Shown here: piece by piece, positions 1-10,084 of the stretch
Numbering within the stretch: the stretch's first letter is position 1
How the letters are laid out: every line of letters begins with the position of its first letter
Source: Macrolepiota albuminosa
Taxonomy: Eukaryota > Basidiomycota > Agaricomycetes > Agaricales > Agaricaceae
Length of the DNA: 64,000 bases
Direction: 5' to 3'
Assembly: GCA_027475525.1 (NCBI GenBank)
Contig: JAMWFC010000029.1
Coordinates: forward strand, 930,001-994,000
Made by a program: the position numbers and the translations under genes
Notes under the pieces: generated by a model
Told to the model about the DNA's origin: nothing
The model's input: the letters and a program-made list of their open reading frames with translations, nothing else
The model's database searches: none

Positions 1-2130
1 GGTTCCGGACAGGAAGGTTGATTCCTCACGCAAAAAGAAATATGGGGCTGCTGTCATTTGAGGCAATTTAAATTGGAAATACCTAAACCGAAGACAAGGG
101 TGCGACTCGGACATCAGTCCCGATACGATTACGGATTGCGATCAAGGTAATTACAATAAATACAACGATCATGTAAAACGCAAGCATTTCGGTGTCCACG
201 AGACCCATGAGTCGTGTTCTCATTTCGCAGCAATCATGCGCGTAAGTCTTTGATTCTCAGTTTACAATATGGACATGTTGCAATGATGGGTTGGGGGGTT
301 GGGTTTAATTCGGGCATGAGGAACTTCGGTTCCCCCCGCCAAACTTATTGTGTATTTTCTCCAAGTCCTTTCAAACCCAGCCTTATTTCATCATTATCTC
401 GTCCTCTTTCCTTATCTCCTCGGCTTTGACCTCCATTGTTTCACTACTTACAAACCCGCGAGCACACTTACGACTCGCCATCGTCTCACTCTCACACTGC
501 ACTCACAGATTCGTCGGATTAGACTTAGACCTTACATCGCGCGTTTGCATCTAATCTAAATCACACCGCCACTTCGGACAATTAGCAGGTGTTCCTCAAG
601 GAACATTCCTGCCTTGCTTCCTCATGCTTCTAACAGTCGTTTTCTACGCGCCACCTCATCACCTATTCCAGACCCTACCCTATTCATGACTGATTCGACA
701 ATCACCGTCTCTGTCGGCGCGTACAACTCGCTGATTGTTAGGCAAGGAAGGCTGATGCTCCAGAAAATGTATACTATTACGCATGAAACAAGGCAGATCT
801 AATCCTGAGATCGCAGCACACCTTGCCTCGTTCAGCATGAACATTCAAACCCTCGAATTAAAGGCTAAATAAAAGACCATGATGGAACTAGTGCGTTTTC
901 GTCCTCCGCCTCTTACATACTTAATTGTCTTGACTACATCACAGCAAATCATGGCAACCTCAAATATGATTGTTCACTCACAATCAAAGACAGACGTGCC
1001 CTCGAGCCGCTCTTTGTGCCTGTCCTCACCGTGTTTGCCAAGCTCGGTAACATGTTTGTCTTTCTTCATCCTCACACAGTCGTTGACACGCACTCGCCCT
1101 CACAGTTGCTACATTGCCTCAACGCTGCAAGCCCTCTTCCCTCTCCCCGACTTACAGGCGTAGTACAAACTCCCCGGCAAGAGGGCCCCATGATAATGAT
1201 CACAACCACGCGCTGACATACCTTGAACCCCTCGCCATGCGCAACATCGTGGACGGGTTGCCGAATGGACAGTATGTATTTCCGAGGACGGGCGTATCTG
1301 GAGAGATACTGCGAGATCGAGGAAATGCATGATGGGAAGAGGGAAGGAAGTTCCAAGCGGCTCTTAAGCCCCTAGGGCTGAAACCGCTCATGGGGCGCTG
1401 CCATGCTCAGTTTCGACGATGATACAGCAAGCGGGGGGAGTTTTTGGAATGGTTGACTCAGTTTGTGAAGAGGGCTGGAGGGTTCCGCCTGGGAGTCCGG
1501 GGTCGGGTTCGTTGTTTTTTCTTCGTCTTGCTGTCCACCAGTAAATTGTTTTCTTGTAATAGATCGAATGAAGGGGTTCACGTACGCACTAAAACAGGTG
1601 CGCCTCTTGCAAGGTCGTACAGTACCACATCGATGAGAGCGATGTGCTGGTATCGCCATGCTTGCAGTTGAGCTTCCAAAGAATCAATACTTGAAAGGGG
1701 ACAAGGAAGAGGGGAAGTGGATAGGGGTGCGGATGATTCGGTGCGTAGAGATGGTGCTGGGCAAGGAGGTCAATGGGTGGAGTTGTACAGTGTCAAGTGA
1801 ACACTTGGGTGCTTTACTTTTGACAAGATGAGGACGAGGAATTGACGCTTGAATAGGATATAGGTACGCTAGGTTCAAGTCGTTCTAGATTTGTTTCAAC
1901 TTGTACTGAGTCCCTTCGTATGGAAAACTTTCCTCATTTACATTATCAAGCTTGTCCGTCTTCCCATGCAAACGACAATACATCTGTCTTTTACGGCTCT
2001 TAGAAGTATGAATACCTTCTAGATGTATGTTTAGGTATCTTTCAACTTTTAAAATGCCCATGTGATAAAGTTATACTGTCAGATCTAATAGGTTACGAGC
2101 CATTCATTTCTGACTGAACACTTCTCCAGG
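1..2130. repeat. Dispersed repeat, copy A (partner at 38483-39735)
   Basis: This stretch matches 38483-39735 in the same orientation in several blocks: 1-240, about 745-816, 1330-1660 and 1920-2125. Copy A carries about 500 bp (roughly 817-1325) that copy B lacks, and the parts between blocks differ. Short open frames in both copies are broken and match no family I recognise. Shared text includes the 20-mer gtgtccacgagacccatgag. The copy starts at the window edge, so it may continue to the left. A decayed gene or an old mobile element are both possible. Confidence 0.7.
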
Positions 2131-2575
2131 GCCTCCAAGAAACGGTGCTTATGCTTTTTCTAGTGCGCCGTGACGGTCTCGATAAACTTCAAAGATCGTA
2201 GGTGCGTTATCGTTCTCTTCCCGTCATTCCCAATATTAACGTGACACCTGAGAAGCTAAAGCCAACAGACGAAGAGAGGGTCTAGAAGATTGATTTGGGT
2301 TTATTGGTTGAAGGGCAGAAGGTACTAAGCTTGAGGAGGTAGTGGGAGAGTGGGGGAGGGACGGATCGAATTCGTAGATGGCTGAGACGAAGGTTCTAAC
2401 ATGATCAACAAAGCCGACATCCAGATTTCCCGTAGCACTACCACCAACCTACAATATAAATTCAGGATGAAACCTCTCCCGCTGATCGACACCATCAATC
2501 AAAGGGGATGGGCCGCTGCGACGCACGGCGAGACCGAGGTCTATGGGTTGTCGGAAAGGTGACGCTGTGTGGACG
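2131..2575. other. Intergenic, no gene recognised
   Basis: No coding frame or repeat is recognised between the dispersed repeat and the putative left end of the Plavaka-like element. Confidence 0.4.
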
Positions 2576-2627
2576 TGGCAGTGTCAGCGTGACATTTGTC
2601 GGAAAAATGCTGATGACCGGATCAGAC
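2576..2627 (+). repeat. Putative left terminal inverted repeat of the Plavaka-like element
   Basis: Pairs with 14114-14165 in inverted orientation with several mismatches and small gaps. The best shared block is TGTCGGAAAAATGC here against TGTCAGAAAAATGC on the complementary strand of the right end. Confidence 0.5.
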
Positions 2628-2910
2628 AGAATTAGCCGTCATCAGCTTACTTTAGACAAATTCAATTTTCACGGCTGATCAGACAAGCGCTGGCGCATCA
2701 GGCGCCAGCCTGATAAGATGCAAGGCATAATCAGCCGGGAGCCTGATAAGGCATAATCAGCTGGGGGCCTGGTTCCGCCTAAGCGACGACAGGGAAGATC
2801 TTGGATTATCAAGTCCGGGCCGAACACATGGAAAAATCAGAAAAAAATAGTCTTTTGTTTTCTTTTGTTTTTGTTTTTTTATTACTTAATTTGATTCATT
2901 TAATTCAATA

Positions 2911-3263
2911 GAGTGTATTTGCAACACCTATTTTACTGGAACTGGAAGTCAGTGGAACTGGAATTAGGCACAAATGATAGACAGATTGATTGACAATTTG
3001 ACCGACAACAATCCCTTCCAAACTACGTGACGTTGTGCTTTTTGGCTCACTTTGATTCTCACCACCGTGTTGCGTGGTCACCCATTCTTGGATTCACATA
3101 ACCACGAGCAGCGACAATGACTTTTACCTGCCATGGATCCAGGATGTCGCTGCTGAGAACGGTAAGTCATGGTCATGGCACACAGCAATCACGCCAAGAA
3201 CTTTCACTCGGTTGCTATTCGCTTAAACTACAAATTGTGAAAAGGCGGGTTGCAAATACACTC
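2911..3263. mobile_element. 353-bp MITE with 15-bp perfect TIRs and TA duplication
   Basis: The ends are perfect 15-bp inverted repeats: GAGTGTATTTGCAAC at 2911-2925 and its complement at 3249-3263. TA lies directly outside each end (2909-2910 and 3264-3265), as expected for Tc1/mariner-type target duplication. There is no coding capacity. It is nested inside the left part of the Plavaka-like element, so it inserted later. Confidence 0.7.
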
Positions 3264-3357
3264 TAATACTTCTTACCTGAATTACTTTACGTAATGTAGC
3301 TGGGAATTTATTTTCATTTTCAAGCCGGAAACAAATTGTTTAATTAATTTAATTAGC

Positions 3358-3456
3358 TGACAGAACCAGGATTTGAACTACTGACCTTCGGATTATAAAC
3401 TATTGATTACACTAGAGATGAAGAATACTTACTAATACCATTAGACCATACTGCCA
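3358..3456 (-). other. tRNA-like sequence, degenerate
   Basis: On the minus strand an A-box-like stretch TGGTCTAATGG (3438-3448) precedes a B-box-like stretch GTTCAAATCCT (about 3367-3377). The spacing would fit an intron-containing tRNA. The acceptor and T stems do not pair convincingly, so this is more likely a tRNA pseudogene or a tRNA-derived SINE head than a working tRNA. Confidence 0.3.
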
Positions 3457-3479
3457 TTGTATAACTAAGAAAAGCGACT

Positions 3480-4260
3480 CTATTTATGAGATAATAATCC
3501 TATCATCCTCACATTGCTGTGTATTGCAAGCTCTATGTCGGCTCCTTGATGCAAGGGAAAGCGAGAGTAAGTGAGAGTAAGCAGGAGGAATTGGACAAGG
3601 AGCAGCTTGAGGAGTAGGGTCCTTTGATAGTGTGGTGTGGTTTGTGAGTATTTGAGTGATTGCGAGCAAATATATATATTATTTGGTCGCCCTAGCTCTC
3701 TCGCATGGATCCTGAGAGGGAACCGCACTCAAGCCGGCATGGGCAAGTAAATTACGAGACAAGTGCTGTATGAAGAAAAAAAGAAAATTAAAGGAAACAA
3801 TAAGAAGGGTAAGTGGATGAAGGGTGGGAGAGAGAGAAAGCCAAGTCCAGTGGACTGATGAGCTCTATGTGAGTGAGGAAAAGGATGCAGGACAAGGACA
3901 AATGAAGCATAGGAACAACTTATATACAGTAGAGAAACAATGGGGCCATTACCGTCAAAGTGACAATGCAATGTGATAATAATGAGGGTGGACATGTCAC
4001 GTAATATAGCACGATCGAGAACAGGTTGTGTTGCTTACATAGACATTGATCAAAGGCTTTTAATCATCACAATAAAAGAACAATAATACTACCATTGACA
4101 AGTATATAATATACATTATAGACAAGTACGTATACAGAATATACAAGTGTTATATAGCATATACAGAATTCTACATTAATACGAGCAGCAAACTAATATG
4201 TGACCGAACAAAAAATCATACCAAGGTCCAAGATAGTTGTCAATGTAGTGTATTCAACAG
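3480..4260. other. No gene recognised, AT-rich
   Basis: Only short minus-strand open frames occur (3480-3728 and 3729-3995), with no recognisable domain. The sequence toward 4260 is AT-rich and probably the 3' flank of the gene that ends at 4269. Confidence 0.4.
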
Positions 4261-4268
4261 ACTGCTTT

Positions 4269-6274
4269 CTACTTTTGAGGTCGGGAAGAACGTCTCATAG
4301 CAGACTTCTTGATAACATCAGTCTCCTTTGAAGTAATCTTGTTTGCTTTCCCTCTGAGACTTCTCCTGCCAGCTGGTCTACTATGGCCATGACGGCTTGA
4401 GCCACGTCCTCGCTGGCCTGGCTTCCACTTTTGGGATGATTCAGACACTGAATCAGGTAAATCCATGTCTTTATTGAAAGAAAGTGACTTGATTTCAGGG
4501 AGTTCAGGGCTATGAGGATCTTGGGAGTACCATGCTGGAGCAGGCTCGGAATCAAAGCTGATATTGAACTCATCAGACTCAGAATCGGAGAAAGTGATTG
4601 AAGGAGGAAAAGCGGCTGCTGGTTTTTCCAAAGCTGACTGTGCACTGTGAGTCGAATGTGCAGTAGCAGATTTAGATGGTGCAGGATGCTTTGCAAGAAG
4701 AGCTGCTAGAGCTGGAGCCTGCTCTGCAGTCAAATGCGAAGGAAGTTCGTAGTCCAAGTCCTCAGACTGGTCAAAAACCTTGTCTGAAGCAGAATCACAA
4801 CTGGTCAATTTAGATGTGGCCTCCAGTAGAGCCTGTCATGCAGCCTCCTGCTCATTGTATGCAGGCAATGTAATATCTGAAGAGTGAATGATATCGGGCA
4901 CACCATTCAACACAACCTGGTTCCATTTGAGAAAAAGATCTGAGAGCCATGACTGATGATCAGTGGCAATTCGATCGATGAATTTTTTGCAGTCACAAAA
5001 TGTTGTACTATAGGAAATCTGTGTTACTTTTCCTGTGGCAGTAAACTCTTTATCTCCTGATAACAAATAAATAGCCTGACAAAGACAACAGATCAGTATT
5101 GCTGTTGTATCAGTTAATATAATAACAAGTACTTACAATGCTAGCTGATGCTGAGATCAATTCTGACGTGGTTTTGATACTTCCCCATTTTATTCCTATT
5201 GCATTTGGTGAAAGCTTTCCATTTATCAAAGATCCCGGCCCAAACAGTAAGAATTGTGCAATCTTCAAATTATTCAAAAAACAAATAATATGTCAGTTCT
5301 ATAATTTCAACAGCTAGTATAGTAATAATGTACCCTCATCAAGACAGGGCTCAAGAACATTGTTGTAGGGTAGATCAACTTGGGATCAGCATAGAGAATT
5401 GGGCTAAAAAGGTCATACTTCAGTTTTTTGCTTATTGACTTGCGTGAGATTAAACGGAGGCAGGCATGATTTTCAGAGCGGTCATAGTTCTGATCCCAGC
5501 AGGCACTGGGAATATCCAGTCCTGCAAAAATCTTGTTGGCATACTTGCGGATATTTGAGACAGAAGTAGAGTAAAATGACTGAATTTGAGTGAGCACCTG
5601 TAATATACAAGAATGTATTAGAGTCGATTCTTAATAGTATAAGTGATCAAAAAATACTCACTGCATCCCTAAATGCAGGTAGTGACTCGATAAAACCATG
5701 AAACTCGGAAGGTATCACATCATACAGCTCGTATGTAGCACACAGAGTATAGAGCGCAGCTTCATCTGCCACAGACAAATTCATAGAGGCTTCTTTGAAT
5801 GATGGACGGTTGCTAGGACAGCATTGGAGAAAAGTGGCCTCATCTGGCCAGAGTTCAAAAAGAAGAGCGTACTTCTTTGAAAGACAGATAATCTCAGACT
5901 TGTGTGGAAGAAGACGAGGATTAGTAAGCCACTGTACTTGATTGACTACACTATTTGCAGCATCACGATGTTGTACTCTCAGTGCTTCATTATCCTCTTC
6001 TAAATGTAAAATCTTTGTACACTGGTCAATCAGCATGGTTCGGCTAGCAGTGAGTGCCTATAGAAAATTAATCAGAGATTCTCTGTTGATATTCAAAGAT
6101 ATAACGTACGTGCTGCATTTCAGATATACTAGGTGCATATGATCCCAGTGCAAGAACAATCAAACCAAGAACATTGTCAGTCATTAAAGATTGAGTAGAC
6201 ATAATCATAAGAAATCTCGACTTGAACAAATGCAAAAGTATGGGTAAGCTAAAAGAACGTAAAAGAGACTTCAT
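4269..6274 (-). CDS. DUF6698-like protein of an agaricomycete transposon, multi-exon
   Basis: Function unknown. On the minus strand at least five open segments join across short introns: about 6210-6115, 6036-5660, 5597-5330, about 5270-5150, and 5066-4269. The order resembles agaricomycete DUF6698-type proteins (from memory, tentative). A coiled segment with HLEEDNEALR is followed by a helical domain, then PTTMFLSPVLMRV, a short FLLFGPGSL stretch, KWGSIKTTSELI, and AIYLLSGDKEFTATGK. The C-terminal part (4269-4808) is an acidic and Ser-rich tail ending in a basic SRPQK-like stretch, suggesting a nuclear protein. A premature stop separates 4836 from 4808. It lies on the same strand as the Plavaka transposase and inside the same putative element, so it may be an accessory transposon gene. 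Confidence 0.5.
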
Positions 6275-6279
6275 ATATA

Positions 6280-6883
6280 TATGAAGAACAATATATTAGT
6301 AAATAATTTTTGATGACTCAGATTGAGATTTGACTGACATGTTGCAAGCATGGTAATGAGTCCGATTTGACGAAAGATCCAAAATGCATAATGGCCAAGT
6401 GAAAGTGTATTGTTGAATTGAATATTGAAAGTCTGGGCCTACAATCAAGAAAAATAAGATTCAATTCAAATGTTAATACAGTTTAAATAGCCAATGATTA
6501 AAATTGCCACTTACATTCTACGAATCTTCCAAGGAAGAACCCAATGAAACATCATAATACGTCGCCATCGTGTTTTGTCAATGATTAATAAACTTGTAAG
6601 AACTGTAGACCAATGTCTAATTCGACAAATCAAATGTCTGTTAGACCACTGCAATTAATAATAAGATTGATGATGCAAAGACAACAAATGATTCAGAGTA
6701 TTAGTGTTGACAACTCGGGATAGAAGTATATGCCACACCTTAGACCCAGGTGTGATTTCGTCGATAAGATACATACATACCAAGTGATAATGGACAAAGA
6801 CTATCAATGGTAATCAATATTAATCTGAATCAATAGCTCAAAAATCAGCTTTAATTCCGGCTCGGGATCTCAAGCATGGGAAA
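6280..6883. other. AT-rich gap upstream of the DUF6698-like gene
   Basis: No clear coding frame. It may hold the promoter and first small exons of the minus-strand gene that ends at 4269. Confidence 0.35.
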
Positions 6884-6936
6884 CTTGATCACTTTTGATG
6901 AGGGCTCCTTGAGAGCCCTTGTCAAAAGTGATCAAG
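6884..6936. repeat. Near-perfect 53-bp hairpin
   Basis: The arms CTTGATCACTTTTGA and TCAAAAGTGATCAAG are perfect complements. An inner stem AGGGCTC/GAGCCCT closes on a short loop around CTTG. It sits where gene fragments begin inside the Plavaka-like element, and may mark a rearrangement point or a foldback end. Confidence 0.75.
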
Positions 6937-7156
6937 CACAGCCACAAGCTGCCTAGCATGAATAATTATTGTTGCCAGCCTCATCTGAACCTTAGACTAA
7001 AAGATGAATGCTTTAGCAATTTTATAACATATTTGGAATATTTTAGAATTATAGATTCAATGAGCTTTAATGATATTATGGTACAATCTTACCAAATGTA
7101 AGTATATGCCAATTCCTCCATTCTTCCATGGTTCACTGTCCTCTCATTCCATCCAA

Positions 7157-7600
7157 TCACACCTTCCGTCTCCATCTCCTCTCTACACCCCTACTGCTTC
7201 CTGCATTGGCCTCATTCTCGACTTCCTCCCTCTTCTGCCGATGCATCTCCCTCGCCATCTTATCAATCTCCTCCATCTCCTGCATGTCAGAAAATCCAAG
7301 TAGCCTGGCGGCGTCTTGGGCTGCTCCCAGTGGTGTCTGTGCCATGAGATTGCTTGGCAATGAAAAGTAATTTCATTATCTTTCTCATGTTGGCGTGCGT
7401 GCGTGTTGCTACTGCTGCTACTTGATTTGGAATCTAAATTTGTTGTCCTAGTGGTCTTGGATTTAGATTTGAATGATGAGCCTGAGCCCAACCCGTGCTG
7501 TGGGCAAATGTGCGACGTTGATGTTGCAGGAGTGGATTGGGGAGAGCGCCATAGAGGTGCTTGTAGACATTTAGAAAGGGGGCCAACGGCTTTGTAATAC
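7157..7600 (-). pseudogene. Fragment of an unknown gene, probably captured
   Basis: The minus strand reads a Ser-rich stretch (7600-7390, containing GSGSSFKSKSK), then after a shift a charged helical segment with NLMAQTPLGAAQDAARLLGF and EMEEIDKMAREMHRQKREE (7360-7157), ending at a stop. I do not recognise the family. The helical tail rich in Glu, Lys and Arg looks like the C-terminus of a small ordinary protein rather than a transposon protein. It adjoins three other fragments of unrelated genes, so capture is the simplest explanation. Confidence 0.4.
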
Positions 7601-7849
7601 TAAGAGATACGATCAGCTTCGCAGTTCGTAAAAGAAAAAAGTAACAATCAAATACACATCACGACAACACTTGCAATCTCCTGCCTCCATCTGCTTCCTA
7701 TCTCTCTTTCTCCTCACAACCTCATCATATTTGTAGCTCAATCCGCCATTTCAAGAAGGGTTGATCTCAAACTGGGCGTTGATGGTCATGGTATCTTTCA
7801 GCCTGCCGGAAGGTATCTTAAGCAAGCTAAAGGGTGCAAGATAATCTGA
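7601..7849. other. No gene recognised
   Basis: Spacer between the unknown gene fragment and the LINE RNase H fragment. Nothing identified. Confidence 0.4.
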
Positions 7850-8330
7850 GAAGCTTACATAGCACTCTCTTCCACTCCTCCTTCCATTTTGTAAGAGCTT
7901 CTTCTTTTGTACTCCTCTTTGCGTTGGTTATTGTTGTATGGTCTTGTGTCCAAATCTCCATGTCCATCTTTGCTTTTTTGTCTGCTCATTCATTGCCCAC
8001 GACGTCCTTGTGCCTGGGGCACCACTTCATGCTGAGCATCCGCCCCTCATCTCACTGTAGCAACTCGTCCACTGCATGTGTGGTCCTTATCATCTGCTTT
8101 TGTCCTGGTGCTGGTTTCAGTCTGTACACCGACGTCACCACAGCTGTATTTCCAGCAAAAAAATGCACGTGTTTTATCTGATCATGTTGCCCGTGGCTTG
8201 CGTCAGTCTGACCAGCTCGGTATCATAGACCTCTGCTTTGTGTCCCATTCCTCCCCTGCTCAAGAAGACTTCTCAACCTCCGAGTACAACAGGGATTGGA
8301 TCCTCTTGGCCAACACTGAGTAGCTTGTGT
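7850..8330 (-). pseudogene. LINE RNase H fragment, empty-site paralogue of the 40-43 kb LINE
   Basis: The minus strand aligns with the RNase H region of the LINE at 40459-43430. Shared motifs include NTAVVTSVY, KWCPRHKDVVGNE and a segment reading MEIWTQDHTTITNAKR, against AELWTQDHNTLSNAKR when the other copy is read across its insertion. Frames are broken by several stops. Importantly, this copy is continuous at the exact point where the other LINE copy carries a 1,677-bp LTR insertion, so it is an independent empty site. Confidence 0.75.
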
Positions 8331-8401
8331 CATAACATTCATCTCCTAAATGTATGTTCCTAGATGCGTTGCTTGCATCTATATGTCTGACTCGCATCCA
8401 G

Positions 8402-8690
8402 ATGGCCACCGGTTGTGAATATTCTGTCTACCTCGCCAAGCTCGTGGAGCAGGCTGAGCGCTACGAAGGTAACAACTCACATATCTTCTTTTTTGTTTCT
8501 TCCTGACTTGTGTCTCCAGAGATGGTTGAAAACATGAAGCAAGTTGCTTCATCTGACCAGGAATTAACCGTCAAAGAATGTAATCTCCTTTCTGTTGCCT
8601 ACAAGAATGTTATTGGTGCCCGCCATGCATCATGGAGAATCGTCTCCTTGATCAAGCAAAAAGAAGAGTCGAAGGGCAACGAAAGTCCTC
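8402..8690 (+). pseudogene. 5' fragment of a 14-3-3 protein gene, with its intron
   Basis: 14-3-3 proteins are cytoplasmic dimeric adaptors that bind phosphoserine and phosphothreonine motifs. Exon 1 (8402-8468) encodes a start with SVYLAKLVEQAERYE. A 51-bp intron (8469-8519, gtaac...ctccag) splices in frame to exon 2 (8520 to about 8690), which reads [29 protein letters not shown] and [11 protein letters not shown]. This covers roughly the first 75-80 of about 250 family residues (helices 1-3). The match then stops and GH7 sequence on the opposite strand begins. Differences from the family consensus (E to K, R to C, R to H, S to L) fit C-to-T and G-to-A changes. It cannot make a working 14-3-3 protein. 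Confidence 0.85.
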
Positions 8691-9895
8691 CCTTGTGGCC
8701 GAAGCTGTCGGTATTGCCAAAAGCGGACTTCTGGGCCGGAAAGAATTTGGAGGTGACAGAGTCAAGGTCAGATGACATGCCTGGGACGTTGACTTTGGGT
8801 TTTGAATAACCTTGCCATTCTAGACGTAGATACAACAAATCTTGTTCAGATGCAGTAGTAGAGTAAGTGATGAATTGTATGATGATGGTGAATTTCTGGG
8901 AAGTGTCGACCATAAATCTGGAACCACTACCATAGAAGGGTTTGTCACCTATACAGAATGAGTTCAAGTTGCAATCATTGGGATCGCAAATGGAACTGTA
9001 TCTGCTGTCAGGATTGTTGGTGCCACTGCAATAGTCCCCGGAGCAGCAGATGAGACCAGTAGCGGCACAAGGATGAAGAGTAAATGCGGAAGAGACAGAG
9101 TTTGCCTCCCAGACGTCCATCTTATTGCAGCAGGTACCGAAGTCACCGGTACCAACATTGGAATCGGTAGAAGAGAGTTGCCAGCCCTCTGAATTGGCCT
9201 GCAGCACAAGTCAAATTCAATAGATATATATATTCCAAGATATATGCACCTGGTTAGCGATGAATTTGATGTCTTAAGGACACTGAGAATCGTGGTACCC
9301 TTTTCCTTACTTTGCTCCAGCCTTGTTGGTGGAGTACTGAGTACTCACTCATACATGCCACTATCTATGTCCATCTCGAAGAAGTAAAGAACACCATTGA
9401 GACATGGGAGTTGTGAAATGTCGACATCGAAGATGAACTCCTGGTTCAGAACCTTGAACATTTAATTTCATACTCAGTGTTGATAGCCATGAGATAGACA
9501 CACAAACCAATATTTTTCTGTTGTCCATTGGTGACGAATATAAGGGTGAGAGTGCTGTCACTGGACGTAATGCTGTCGGTGCCAGTGTAGTCAGTGCCAT
9601 CGAGGGCACAGTTAGTGGCACAGGATCACGTCACATCTGAATCCCATGTGTTTCTGAATCCAGTATAGCAGTTGGTGAAGCTACCAACATTGTGAGTCCA
9701 ACGCCAGTTAGAGTCAAGTATGACAGAGCCACTGGTGGTTGTGCAGCTGCCACCAAATATACACTTCTGCCAGGAGAGCGCTGGATGTGTTTTTGCCATG
9801 TTGGTGTCTGCCTGCTGATTCAGAGCATTGACATGCATGACAGCCAGATAGGCAAGTGAGGATGAGAGTGTCAAGCTTTGGAAATATTGTATCAT
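8691..9895 (-). pseudogene. GH7 cellobiohydrolase fragment, inactivated
   Basis: GH7 cellobiohydrolases are secreted enzymes that release cellobiose from cellulose chain ends. The likely start is Met at 9895-9893, followed by a hydrophobic signal-like segment and the family motifs [18 protein letters not shown] and LDSNWRWTH, then [22 protein letters not shown] and GYHDSQCP. After a 50-bp intron (about 9250-9200) come NSEGWQ, GTCCNKMDVWEANS, CSGDYCSG, KFTIIIQFIT and KVNVPGMSS. The catalytic ExDxxE motif reads KMDVWE: the nucleophile Glu is Lys (codon at 9121-9123). A TAA (9274-9276) replaces the usual Gln codon in CPQDIKFI, and frames shift near 9510-9625. The gene stops at the 14-3-3 junction, missing about the last third. 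It is a dead captured copy. Confidence 0.88.
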
Positions 9896-10084
9896 AAAGC
9901 CTAGTATTAGTTTGGAGAACTCTCTGAGTGATGACACGACATCGCAAGGACAATCTTTTATATTGACAAGAACAGAAGATAACTAAACCTTGAAAGATTG
10001 AGAGTTGTTTGATTCACAAATAATTATTGTCAACATTCAATGTATTCATATCAGAACCATTCAAGTTTAAGTCAGTGTATTGAT
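9896..10084. other. Short spacer between GH7 fragment and transposase
   Basis: AT-rich, no gene seen. It would contain the 5' flank of the GH7 copy and the 3' flank of the transposase gene. Confidence 0.4.

Noticed and set aside
3358..3456. Functional intron-containing tRNA
   Set aside because: A- and B-box-like motifs are present, but acceptor and T stems do not pair.
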